DNA from: CAYLRU01 sp964386565
Lineage (GTDB): Bacteria; Desulfobacterota; Desulfobacteria; Desulfobacterales; UBA5616
NCBI GenBank assembly: GCA_964386565.1
Contig: CAYLRU010000028.1
Span: forward strand, 1 to 40,229
DNA length: 40,229 nt
Direction: 5' to 3'
Part shown: one piece after another, positions 1-8,002 of the stretch
How positions within the stretch are numbered: the first letter of the stretch is position 1
Layout of the letters: each line of letters starts with the position of its first letter
Notes under the pieces: model-generated
The model's input: only the letters and a program-made list of their open reading frames with translations
What the model was told of the DNA's origin: nothing
Database searches by the model: none
Position numbers and translations under genes: made by a program

Positions 1-1
1 T

Positions 2-2284
2 GTCTGCGGAGACGTGGACAACTGCCCGGAAGTGAGCAACCCGAACCAGGAAGACTTTGACGGAGACGGCCTTGGCGATGCGTGCGATCCGGATGATGAC
101 GATGACGGCCTTACCGATGATGAGGAGGCGCAGATTGAAACAAATCCACTGGATCCGGATACGGACAATGACGGTCTTTTGGACGGCGAAGAGATCAACA
201 CTTATCAAACCGATCCCAAGAAGGCGGATACGGACGGCGACACCGTGGGAGACGCAACGGAAGTCAATGACGGGACCGATCCCAATGATCCGTATTCGTT
301 TCGTCTGCCGGAGGGCGCAGCTCCCCGGTTCATCACGCCGCCTCCCACGGACCGGGATCTCCAGGGCATGGTGGGTCGCAAGTATACCTTCCGGGTGGCG
401 GCCCAGGCCGGTGGCGGTGTCTGTAATGGATTGACATACAGCCTTTTAGATCCGCCTGAAGGCGCTGCTGTTGAACCGGCAGGGGATACTGCCTGTGATG
501 AAGGCCTGGTGGAATTCGTACCACCGGGATCGGGAACCTTTACCATCGATATTGTCGTATCCGACGGCACAAACGAGACAAAATTCGGAGCCTATACCCT
601 CACCGTGGCTGATGAGCTGGTGATTACGCCCAAAAACCGGACATTTATCCGGGAGAATGACGGGGGAACCGTCCGGGATTTCCAGGATGAATTCCGGATT
701 TCAGGCGGAACGCCTTATTCAGGTTCGAGTTATTACCGTCTTGATATCCTGAATGAAGGTGCAACACCGGAGATAATCGACGTGCAAGACACGTCGGATT
801 ATACCTATACCTTTGATACAACCGGCCGGCCTGACGGTTCGTATTACTTGAAAGTGACCGATCGGTGGGGATTTCAAACCACTTCGGAAGCGATAAAAAT
901 CAACACGATCACCTTCACCCAGATCGGATCGGAAACGGTTGCCGACGGAAGCCAGGGAATTTCTCTGGAAGTAGACGAACCAGGATCGCCGTTCAGCGGC
1001 TCGGGGATCGACGTGCCGCCCGGTTCAGCACCCTCCGGCCAGTTGGACCTGTCCTTTTCCGTGGTGGAAACGGGTGCCCCCTTTATATCTGATGAGGAGC
1101 TCCTGGGTGTCGTAATCCTGATCAAGGCGACGGATGCGGATGGAGACGACGTGGTTTTTAATACTCCTGTGACCGTTACGATTCCCTATGACGGGTTAAT
1201 CAACCCCGGGGATGATCCCAATGACATCGTAATTTTGCATTACAACGAGCAAACCGGAGAATACGAACCTGTATCGCCCCTCGAGATCGATACGGTTAAC
1301 CGGACGATCAGGTTTCAAACCACGCGGTTTTCACTTTTCGCCGGTGTTATTCCCGGGCAGTCTCAATTTTATGTGAACGGCGGGATCACGCAAAAAGATT
1401 ATATCATGATGGCTGTGGAAGGGGATGCGCTGGAAAAAAATATCCGGAACCGTCTGGAAAAAATATTCGGTCTTTACGACAAAACCATGTGGCGACTGTT
1501 TGCTTACGATCCGTATGCTGAAACATATGTTGAGGCAACGGATGAAAACATGGACCGGTTTGATGACGAATTCCGGATGGACACGGGTATGGGGTTCTGG
1601 CTGATATCCCGGGAGAAAAAAGATGTCATCGTGGAGGCATTGTCAACCGATGATGCCATGGGTTCCATAGTATATCTGTTTTTGCCGTCGGGGTGGAGCA
1701 TCATCAGTCATCCATGGAAAACCGGCGTGTCCATGCCGGCATTTCAGATAGATGTCAGCGATGACCTTCTGAACTGGGTTTCCATTGCTTCATCGGCAAA
1801 CGACCTGGTGTCTGCGAGTTTTTTCAGATTTAAGGGCCAGGCCGGTGAACCTGGAAACTGGTATGACGAGTTGGCCTTTGACCAGGGGACCCTTGAACCG
1901 AATCAATCTTACTGGGTAAGGAATCTGAAATCCTATCCCGTGATTGTAAGAATCATGAAAACCACGAGTTCTTCCATTGCACCGGCCACACCACCATCCG
2001 ACAGCCTCCGGCGGATGATGGCGAAAAACAGGTTTAAAAAATGGGTGGGCAGCATCATACCGGATGTATTTGCGTCTTCATACGCGACGAGAAGCACGCC
2101 CCCGGATCCCCCGGACATGACCGATCCTCAGGACGGTGCCATCGGCGCTTCGGGCGGCGGCGGGTGCTTCATATCCACCGCAAAGGAAAATCTTGATTTC
2201 ACAGCCGGCTTGATATATATGGCCCTTTTGATTCTGGTTGCGGCTTGTTTCGGTTTACTTGAGAGGAAAAGAAACACATTATGA
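2..2284 (+). CDS. Large exported Ca-binding repeat protein with CFI-box C-terminal signal (5' partial)
   Basis: The reading frame is open to the left edge, so the N-terminus and any signal peptide lie outside the window; the GTG at 14 falls inside a repeat and is not a real start. About 760 residues are visible. The first ~100 are thrombospondin type-3-like Asp-rich calcium repeats (DxDxDGxxD). Next come two Ig/cadherin-like beta domains (~110-300) and a ZU5-like stretch (~310-450). A beta domain at nt ~1356-1960 contains a GWSIISHP turn and an SYWV motif and resembles the tail of the protein at 17983-21507. The end is a Pro-rich linker, GGGGCFISTA (Cys codon 2165-2167), a hydrophobic helix and an RKR tail. 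This fits the CFI-box-CTERM family and suggests a surface-anchored structural or adhesive protein. It overlaps the next gene by ATGA. The exact ligand or role cannot be read from sequence. Confidence 0.85.
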   Translation, partial: VCGDVDNCPEVSNPNQEDFDGDGLGDACDPDDDDDGLTDDEEAQIETNPLDPDTDNDGLLDGEEINTYQTDPKKADTDGDTVGDATEVNDGTDPNDPYSFRLPEGAAPRFITPPPTDRDLQGMVGRKYTFRVAAQAGGGVCNGLTYSLLDPPEGAAVEPAGDTACDEGLVEFVPPGSGTFTIDIVVSDGTNETKFGAYTLTVADELVITPKNRTFIRENDGGTVRDFQDEFRISGGTPYSGSSYYRLDILNEGATPEIIDVQDTSDYTYTFDTTGRPDGSYYLKVTDRWGFQTTSEAIKINTITFTQIGSETVADGSQGISLEVDEPGSPFSGSGIDVPPGSAPSGQLDLSFSVVETGAPFISDEELLGVVILIKATDADGDDVVFNTPVTVTIPYDGLINPGDDPNDIVILHYNEQTGEYEPVSPLEIDTVNRTIRFQTTRFSLFAGVIPGQSQFYVNGGITQKDYIMMAVEGDALEKNIRNRLEKIFGLYDKTMWRLFAYDPYAETYVEATDENMDRFDDEFRMDTGMGFWLISREKKDVIVEALSTDDAMGSIVYLFLPSGWSIISHPWKTGVSMPAFQIDVSDDLLNWVSIASSANDLVSASFFRFKGQAGEPGNWYDELAFDQGTLEPNQSYWVRNLKSYPVIVRIMKTTSSSIAPATPPSDSLRRMMAKNRFKKWVGSIIPDVFASSYATRSTPPDPPDMTDPQDGAIGASGGGGCFISTAKENLDFTAGLIYMALLILVAACFGLLERKRNTL

Positions 2285-2745
2285 TTCGAAAAGCGGTGAT
2301 AACGGATATCAAGTCGATTCACGGGCTTCTTCAGGAATACGGCTACAGGGGCGAACTGCTTCCGAGGCCGTTGAGTCGGCTGTACGACCATGTGCGGGAT
2401 TTCTCGGTCTATGTTGATCCGGAAACAGGAAAGGTGCTGGGGTGCTGTGCACTCCAGTTTTGCTGGGAAGATCTGGCCGAAGTCAGGTCCGTGGCGGTCC
2501 ATCCGGACCATGTGGGAAAAAAGATCGGCACTCAGCTTGTCACCCGCGCTGTTGAAGAGGCACGGCAGTTCCGAATCAAGAAGTTGTTTGTTCTCACATA
2601 TCGGCCCGGGTTTTTTAAGAAATTCGGGTTTTTCGTTATCGATCGATCCGAACTTCCGTTGAAGATCTGGGCGGATTGCATCATGTGCGTGAAATTTCCG
2701 GATTGTGATGAAACCGCAATGATCAGGGAGTTGACATATAATTAG
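2281..2745 (+). CDS. GNAT N-acetyltransferase, ArgA-like (short N-acetylglutamate synthase type)
   Basis: This 154-residue protein has a single GNAT fold. The acetyl-CoA pyrophosphate loop follows the strand with AEVRSVAVHPDH (around HVGKKIGTQLV). A late segment with LPLKIWADCIMC and CPxCDExA-like residues is typical of short, stand-alone N-acetylglutamate/glutamine synthases such as actinobacterial ArgA. The likely reaction is acetyl transfer from acetyl-CoA to the amino group of glutamate (first step of arginine synthesis). That assignment rests on recalled family resemblance, and a generic N-acetyltransferase is the alternative. The ATG overlaps the stop of the preceding gene (ATGA), suggesting translational coupling despite unrelated functions. 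The 3' end overlaps the converging gene by 4 bp. Confidence 0.8.
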   Translation: MIRKAVITDIKSIHGLLQEYGYRGELLPRPLSRLYDHVRDFSVYVDPETGKVLGCCALQFCWEDLAEVRSVAVHPDHVGKKIGTQLVTRAVEEARQFRIKKLFVLTYRPGFFKKFGFFVIDRSELPLKIWADCIMCVKFPDCDETAMIRELTYN

Positions 2746-3824
2746 TCCGTCTCCGTTTTTGTATAAATGACATTTATGGACAACGGAGGGTATTTTAGTA
2801 CGCCGGGCTTTGGAATAATATGTTGTCCGCTTACGGTTGTCCAGGACAGGTCAGGTTTTATTTCCCTTATTTTTCCGTCATCCGGCGGTCTGGCATGACT
2901 GGTATGGGCATATGTGGCCTGAAACAGGAAAATGCCGTTTCCTCCTTTCCGGGCCACCATGTAATTTTTTTTCAGGGCACCCAGGGAAATGTGGTTCTCC
3001 TCGGCGATCTGGGCTATTTCCTGGTTGGAGAAGGGCATCAATACAATTTTGGATACCCCCCTTTCCGATATTCTGATCAGGGCCCTTGATTCGCAGCTTC
3101 CCGCATATATGGTGGTGATACAGGGGATTCGTTTCAGGTACTGGGCTGCTACGATGGCAGCGGTTCGTCTGCCACCGGCCATGGTGGGCAGACAGTAATA
3201 TTCAAAAAACTTTTTCTGGATATCTTCCGCATATTTTTCCCCTTTTTCATACAGATCCTTTGAAATATAGCGAAGCCTCTGGGCGAGATCTTCGGCCGCA
3301 TCAGCGATTGGCCAGTCGATTCGAACATGAAAATGGGTCAGGCTGTACCGGTTTTTTAATTTCACCGTGGGATCTTTCTGAATTAACAGGGCGTAATCAA
3401 CAGGCAGAAGGGTCTTGATGAAATTATTGAAATGTATTGAATCCAGGTATTTCTGGGTTCTGTCGAATTTTTCACCAAGGGGAAGGGTTTTTGAGGTCAA
3501 CAGGTTGGCCTTGGTGGTCTTGTTTTCGTCGAAAAAGCGGACGTATTTTTTTAGTTCGTTGGGAATGGTGTCTTCTATGAAAATGACCAGAAAGACGTTC
3601 TGACAGTCGTATTCCAAATCCGGAATGCGTGCCCGTGGCTTCAGCTCCCGCTTTTCCACAAAAGGGTATGGTATTTTTTTACACTTGAAATTTTCATAAG
3701 AATCGATGAGCGCGTGATGAACCATCTGCTGATCGAGATCATCCCTTAAAAGTTCATAGTAGGAGCGTCTTATCCGGTCGTTGATACTCAACTCTTCCCT
3801 TACATTCCAATGTGACACTTTCAT
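2742..3824 (-). CDS. Conserved-looking hypothetical protein
   Basis: The gene encodes a soluble protein of about 360 residues with no signal peptide or membrane segment, and I do not recognise the family. The frame can be extended to 3938. I prefer the ATG at 3824 because AGGA lies about 9 nt upstream of it and a candidate promoter (3910-3938) sits inside the longer version. The N-terminal half is rich in charged helix (DDLDQQMVHHALIDSYENF). The C-terminal half has a conserved-looking AGGRRTAAIVAAQYLKRIP stretch, then an alternating strand/helix region that could be a Rossmann-like or helix-turn-helix segment (EIAQIAEENHISLGALKKNY resembles an HTH). Its 3' end overlaps the GNAT gene tail-to-tail. 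It may be the last gene of the gyrA-to-pgk transcription direction, or be independently transcribed from its own promoter. Confidence 0.65.
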   Translation of the reverse strand: MKVSHWNVREELSINDRIRRSYYELLRDDLDQQMVHHALIDSYENFKCKKIPYPFVEKRELKPRARIPDLEYDCQNVFLVIFIEDTIPNELKKYVRFFDENKTTKANLLTSKTLPLGEKFDRTQKYLDSIHFNNFIKTLLPVDYALLIQKDPTVKLKNRYSLTHFHVRIDWPIADAAEDLAQRLRYISKDLYEKGEKYAEDIQKKFFEYYCLPTMAGGRRTAAIVAAQYLKRIPCITTIYAGSCESRALIRISERGVSKIVLMPFSNQEIAQIAEENHISLGALKKNYMVARKGGNGIFLFQATYAHTSHARPPDDGKIREIKPDLSWTTVSGQHIIPKPGVLKYPPLSINVIYTKTETD

Positions 3825-3892
3825 CTGGGTTTTTCCTGTTTTTTCCCGCATTCCGCCATGGACTGCGGCTGGTGTTGAATATACCCTAAATG

Positions 3893-3950
3893 CCTGAATA
3901 ATATTTATTTTGATACCATGCCGGGATGGTTTCGTCAATATTCATTCAGG
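3893..3950. repeat. Imperfect inverted repeat framing a promoter
   Basis: The left arm CCTGAATAATATT (3893-3905) and the right arm AATATTCATTCAGG (3937-3950) are complementary except for one extra base. An inner CCAT/ATGG pair sits near the centre. The dyad encloses the putative minus-strand -35 and -10 boxes, so it may be a regulator-binding site or a cruciform. Confidence 0.5.
3910..3938 (-). promoter_or_regulatory. Candidate sigma-70 promoter for the hypothetical gene at 2742-3824
   Basis: On the minus strand TTGACG (3938-3933) is followed after 17 nt by TATCAA (3915-3910). It lies about 85 nt upstream of the preferred ATG at 3824. The -35 match is 5/6 and the -10 match 4/6. Confidence 0.4.
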
Positions 3951-4004
3951 TTATGGATTCATAAAAAGAATAAGCCGGGCAATCAGATGGTACCCTGCAG
4001 GATT

Positions 4005-4736
4005 CTATTGCAACGTTCCGTTATATTTTTCCACCCAGTTATAAATTTTCTGCTTATACCGATAACAGAAAAATCCGATCAAGAGGCAGATTAAAATAAT
4101 GCTCAGCAGGGAACCGTAATTTCTGTTAAACAAATAGGCGCCCTGGAGGCTCAGCAGAAAAGTGGCGGGAAGTCTTCCCAAAGAAGCAATGAGAACCAGC
4201 ACCCGCAAGGGGACATTGCTTAACCCTAAAAAGTAACAGAGATAGTCCTTGGGGAAACCCGGAAATACGAAAAGGAGAAAGAATACGATGATGCCCTGGC
4301 GTCTGAGAATCCTGTCAAACCGTTTCAGTCTTTCCGGGGAAATTAATTTTCTTACAACCCGTTTGCCAAGAGATCGTCCGATGAGAATATTCAACCATGA
4401 TCCGATGGAAAGTCCGATGGTGGAATAAATGAAACCGGGAAGCGTTCCGAATATATATCCCCCGATAAAGCCGGTGACCTCACCGGGAACGGGGGCGAAC
4501 AGGACCTGTGAAACCTGCAGAATGATAAAGATAACCGGTGCCACAAGGCCGAATGACTTGATAAATTGGGCGATACGCTGTCTGTCGGTAAGAAAATCAT
4601 AATATCGTATTGCATAATCCCATAATATCAGCCGGTTGACATAAATCAGAACACCAAGCGCCAAACCCGCGCAGACAAGACAAATCAGGGTAAATATCCT
4701 TCTGGATTTTTCGATCTTGTTACTGTTCGTCGTCAC
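4005..4736 (-). CDS. TVP38/TMEM64 (DedA-superfamily) membrane protein
   Basis: This 243-residue integral membrane protein has a TM helix near residues 13-32. A SNARE-associated/VTT domain follows, with hydrophobic segments around 62-85, 90-115, 150-200 and 205-225. The loop with APVPGEVTGFIGGYIFG carries the family's proline/glycine re-entrant signature, and FPGFPKDYLCYFLGL matches the second conserved segment. Family members are implicated in lipid scrambling or membrane homeostasis; the substrate here is unknown. The start is GTG at 4736, preceded by a GGAGGGGGAAG purine tract. It begins 23 nt after the pgk stop, so it is probably cotranscribed with pgk. Confidence 0.85.
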   Translation of the reverse strand: MTTNSNKIEKSRRIFTLICLVCAGLALGVLIYVNRLILWDYAIRYYDFLTDRQRIAQFIKSFGLVAPVIFIILQVSQVLFAPVPGEVTGFIGGYIFGTLPGFIYSTIGLSIGSWLNILIGRSLGKRVVRKLISPERLKRFDRILRRQGIIVFFLLFVFPGFPKDYLCYFLGLSNVPLRVLVLIASLGRLPATFLLSLQGAYLFNRNYGSLLSIILICLLIGFFCYRYKQKIYNWVEKYNGTLQ

Positions 4737-4759
4737 CTTCCCCCTCCGTGCCCGAAAGG

Positions 4760-5947
4760 TTATTTGCCGGCGTTTTCAAGGGCGACCAATGCGGGTAACT
4801 GCTTTCCCTCCAAAAGACTTAAAAAGGCGCCGCCGCCGGTTGAAATATAGTTTATCTTGTCTGCCTTGTTTGCCTGGTGAACCGCCACATCCGTATCTCC
4901 ACCACCGACAATGGTCAGGGCATCGGACTCGGCAAGGGTATTCACCATGGCCATGGTTCCGTTTGAAAAGGGAGCCGTTTCAAAGGCACCCATGGGCCCG
5001 TTCCACACGATGGTTCTTGCATCCCGAAGGACTTCGGCGTATAGCGAGACGGTATCAGGCCCGATATCCAGGGCCATCAGGTCTGTCGGGATTTCATTAA
5101 CCGGAACGGTTCTGGACCATGCATCGGCATCGAGCCGGTCGGCAACCACCACGTCCACCGGCAGGTAGAGTTTGACGTTGCGCCTGGTTGCATCTTCCAT
5201 GATGGTTTTGGCGGCGGGTATCAAGTCCGGTTCAATTTTGGATTTCCCCACTTCCAGCCCGGTTGCGGCCAGAAACGTGTTGGCCATGGCACCGCCGATA
5301 ATGACCTTGTCCACCTGATGCAGCATCTGCTGAATGGCGGCCAGTTTGGTGGATACTTTTGCACCTCCGACAACCGCCGCGAGGGGACGGTCCGGATTTT
5401 TCATGGCCTTTTCAAAATATCTGATCTCTTTTTCCAGTAGAAGCCCGGCAACGGACACCGGTGCGAATTTTGTAATGGCCGCAACCGAAGCATTGCTCCG
5501 ATGGGACACTGCAAACGCATCGTTTACATAAACATCGCAAAGCAAGGCCAGTTTCTCGGCAAAGGATTCGTCATTTTGCTCTTCCTCCGCATGAAATCTC
5601 AGGTTTTCAAGCATGATGATTTCCCCGGGCTTTAATTGCGACACTATCTTTTCAATACCCGGTCCGATGCAGTCGTCTGCCATGGTCACGGCCTGATCAA
5701 GATACTTCTCAAGACAGAGGGCGGCCGGCAAAAGGCTGAATTCGGAAATCTTTTTCCCCTTGGGCCTTCCCAGGTGCGAGGCGATAATCACTTTTGCTTT
5801 TTGCTTCAGGGCCAGCTGAATGGTGGGCAGGGCTTCTTTTATTCTTGTATCGTCCGTAATCTGCAGCCGGTCGTCCAGCGGGACATTAAAATCAACCCGG
5901 ATAAATACTCTTTTGCCGGATAATTGAACGTCATTTATGGTTTTCAT
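4760..5947 (-). CDS. pgk: Phosphoglycerate kinase
   Basis: Pgk transfers phosphate from 1,3-bisphosphoglycerate to ADP in glycolysis, and runs in reverse in gluconeogenesis. The 395-residue protein begins MKTINDVQLSGKRVFIRVDF with the signature RVDFNVP. SHLGRPKG follows near residue 60, the hinge region is around 190, and the nucleotide-site glycines GGGDTDVAV and STGGGAFL are near the end. The frame is open to 5995, but the ATG at 5947 is chosen because an AAGGGGGGG Shine-Dalgarno lies just upstream and the homologous N-terminus starts there. Its ATG overlaps the stop of the preceding small Cys-containing ORF (ATGA), implying translational coupling. Confidence 0.97.
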   Translation of the reverse strand: MKTINDVQLSGKRVFIRVDFNVPLDDRLQITDDTRIKEALPTIQLALKQKAKVIIASHLGRPKGKKISEFSLLPAALCLEKYLDQAVTMADDCIGPGIEKIVSQLKPGEIIMLENLRFHAEEEQNDESFAEKLALLCDVYVNDAFAVSHRSNASVAAITKFAPVSVAGLLLEKEIRYFEKAMKNPDRPLAAVVGGAKVSTKLAAIQQMLHQVDKVIIGGAMANTFLAATGLEVGKSKIEPDLIPAAKTIMEDATRRNVKLYLPVDVVVADRLDADAWSRTVPVNEIPTDLMALDIGPDTVSLYAEVLRDARTIVWNGPMGAFETAPFSNGTMAMVNTLAESDALTIVGGGDTDVAVHQANKADKINYISTGGGAFLSLLEGKQLPALVALENAGK

Positions 5948-6216
5948 GGACGCCCCCCCTTTTTTTTTCGATATATGTCTTTTTTTCGGGACCACCTGGC
6001 CAGAAAGCCGATGGTACCCGCCCGATAAGATCTGTCAATAATTTCTTCCTTAACGGTCAATCCTTCGACTTTGTCCATTGCCGTTCTTAAGCAGTCTGTT
6101 TTGACACCGCATGCCATACATGTTTCCGGGGTATGTCGCAGACCATCTTCCTTCAACGGGAAAACCGTTTCAAGACGGCCGAAGCATTCAGGGTATTTTT
6201 TTGTATTTTGGGTCAT
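5944..6216 (-). CDS. Small Cys-motif protein coupled to pgk
   Basis: This 90-residue soluble protein has four cysteines (C11, C33, C36, C42). The last three form CMACGVKTDC, which could bind zinc or an Fe-S cluster. The C-terminus is very basic (WSRKKDIYRKKKGGRP). I recall similar small proteins in sulfate-reducing deltaproteobacteria but know no function. It begins 5 nt after the radC-like stop, and its stop overlaps the pgk ATG, so it sits in a continuous cotranscribed row. Conservation of the cysteine pattern and the coupling argue that it is real. Confidence 0.75.
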   Translation of the reverse strand: MTQNTKKYPECFGRLETVFPLKEDGLRHTPETCMACGVKTDCLRTAMDKVEGLTVKEEIIDRSYRAGTIGFLARWSRKKDIYRKKKGGRP

Positions 6217-6221
6217 GGGCT

Positions 6222-6947
6222 TTAAAATGCATGTATTTTATCAAATTCACGGCTCATTTCGGCAATATACCCGTGATCTGAAAAACTGAAATACGTATTG
6301 TTACCGACGATCAAGTGTTCATGGGTAATGATTCCCATAATTCTGCAGGCAAACAGAAGGTGCCGGGTGATGGCAATATCCTCGGCTGACGGTTGTGGGT
6401 CGCCTGATGGATGATTATGGGCGAATATGACGGCTGCAGCATGATGTCGCAGTGCGGCATCCACCACTTCTCTCGGATATACCGAGCTGGATGTTAACGT
6501 CCCGGTAAAAAGGGTTTCAACCGAGATAACGCGGTTCTTTGCATCCAGGAAGATAGCCTTAAAACATTCCCTTGTTTTGTCCCGCATGCTGCCGTACAGA
6601 TAGTCAAACAGGTGTTTGGAATTCGAAATGGGATCCGATTCCATCAGGCGGTTTTTCAAGTAGCGGTCCGCAACCGCTTTAATCAATTTCAAGCCGAATA
6701 CATTTTTTGGACCGATCCCGTCAATCTTACACAATTCTTCAATCGGTGCTTCAAATATTTCAGGCAGTGTTTTGTATCGTTTCAGCGCCTCTTTTGCCGT
6801 GTCCTTGCAATCTTTCCTGGGGGTTCCGATGGTCAGCAACAGCTCGATGACCTCGTAGTCTTGAAAACCATCCAGACCCGATGACAGAAACCGGTCCCGG
6901 AGTCTTTGTCTGTGCCCTGCGCCCTTATGCGTTTTCCCGCTGCTCAA
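6222..6947 (-). CDS. radC: RadC-family JAB/MPN domain protein
   Basis: The 241-residue protein has an N-terminal helix-hairpin-helix region (IEELCKIDGIGPKN near residues 90-103) followed by a RadC/JAMM domain. The metal-binding signature is HNHPSGDPQPSAED. The family is named for a suspected DNA-repair role that was later questioned; the biochemical activity is undetermined. The start is a TTG at 6947, with AAGGCGG about 9 nt upstream overlapping the region just after the gpsA stop (6962). No in-frame ATG gives a sensible N-terminus. It lies between gpsA and the small Cys ORF in one minus-strand run. Confidence 0.92.
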   Translation of the reverse strand: MSSGKTHKGAGHRQRLRDRFLSSGLDGFQDYEVIELLLTIGTPRKDCKDTAKEALKRYKTLPEIFEAPIEELCKIDGIGPKNVFGLKLIKAVADRYLKNRLMESDPISNSKHLFDYLYGSMRDKTRECFKAIFLDAKNRVISVETLFTGTLTSSSVYPREVVDAALRHHAAAVIFAHNHPSGDPQPSAEDIAITRHLLFACRIMGIITHEHLIVGNNTYFSFSDHGYIAEMSREFDKIHAF

Positions 6948-6961
6948 TATGCTGTTCCGCC

Positions 6962-8002
6962 TTAATATTCATCATCCAGTTCATGCCGTAAATCCCTTGT
7001 CATTAACTGGTACAGGGCTTTTGTCGGTGAAAGGCCTTCGTAAAGAATCTGGTAGGTGGCTCTTGAGATGGGCATTTCAACTCCCAGCTTCTGTGAAAGG
7101 TTATAGACCGATTTGGCGGTTTTAACGCCTTCCGCCACCATCCTCATCCGGGATAATATGTCGGCAAGCTTCATCCCCTGGCCGATTTTTTTCCCCACCG
7201 TATGATTTCGGCTTAAGTTTCCGGTACATGTCAGCAGCAGGTCCCCCAAGCCGGCCGGGCCGGTAAAGGTCCTGGGGTCGGCGCCCAGCTTTAACCCCAG
7301 GCGGCGTATTTCCGAGAGGCCCCTGGTAACCAGGGCGGCACGGGTGTTCAGACCCAGGTTAAGTCCGTCCACAATGCCCGCGGCAATGGCGATAACATTT
7401 TTAACCGATCCGCCCAGTTCCACCCCTATCATATCGTGGCTGGTGTATACCCTGAAATACGGCATGGCAAAAATCCGCTGGACAAATTCCGCCGTATCCG
7501 GTTCGGAAGCCGCCACGGTGACCACCGTAGGGACTTCTGCAGCGACTTCACGGGCAAAGCTCGGACCGGACAGAACAGCCATTAAAGGGTTCAGGGTGCT
7601 GGGGAGTGATTCGCGGATAACTGCGGACATGGTCATATGGGTCTTGTTCTCAATGCCCTTTGATGCGGAAACAATGATGGTGTCGGGTGATAACACACGG
7701 CCCATTTGTTCCGCAATATTTCTTACAAAATGTGAAGGCACGACAACGGCGACCATGTCTTTATCCCCAACCACGGTCTCAAGATCATTTGTCGGAAATA
7801 TATTTTCAGAGAGTTTAAAACCCGGAAGAAAAAACCGGTTCTCCCGTTCATTTTTTATTTGATCAACGACTTCAGGCTCATACACCCAAAGATCCGTTTT
7901 AACGCCCTTGGCGGCCAGGACTTCGGCCAGGGCCGTTCCCCAGCTTCCGGCGCCCACCACACCTGTTCTTACGGATTTGATATCAATGGTTTTATCATTC
8001 AT
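6962..8002 (-). CDS. gpsA: NAD(P)-dependent glycerol-3-phosphate dehydrogenase
   Basis: GpsA reduces dihydroxyacetone phosphate to sn-glycerol-3-phosphate for phospholipid synthesis. The 346-residue protein has the Rossmann motif GAGSWGTAL (residues ~17-25), the SASKGIE strand, the catalytic lysine region GGSVKNVIAIAAGI, and the C-terminal GPAGLGDLLLTCTGNLSRN signature. The length is normal. Its ATG shares one base with the gyrA stop (TAATG), so translation is almost certainly coupled to gyrA. The gyrA-gpsA pairing has no obvious metabolic logic. Confidence 0.97.
   Translation of the reverse strand: MNDKTIDIKSVRTGVVGAGSWGTALAEVLAAKGVKTDLWVYEPEVVDQIKNERENRFFLPGFKLSENIFPTNDLETVVGDKDMVAVVVPSHFVRNIAEQMGRVLSPDTIIVSASKGIENKTHMTMSAVIRESLPSTLNPLMAVLSGPSFAREVAAEVPTVVTVAASEPDTAEFVQRIFAMPYFRVYTSHDMIGVELGGSVKNVIAIAAGIVDGLNLGLNTRAALVTRGLSEIRRLGLKLGADPRTFTGPAGLGDLLLTCTGNLSRNHTVGKKIGQGMKLADILSRMRMVAEGVKTAKSVYNLSQKLGVEMPISRATYQILYEGLSPTKALYQLMTRDLRHELDDEY

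Noticed and set aside
3825..3938. N-terminal extension of the hypothetical gene to 3938
   Set aside because: It would overlap the candidate promoter, and the downstream ATG has the better ribosome site.
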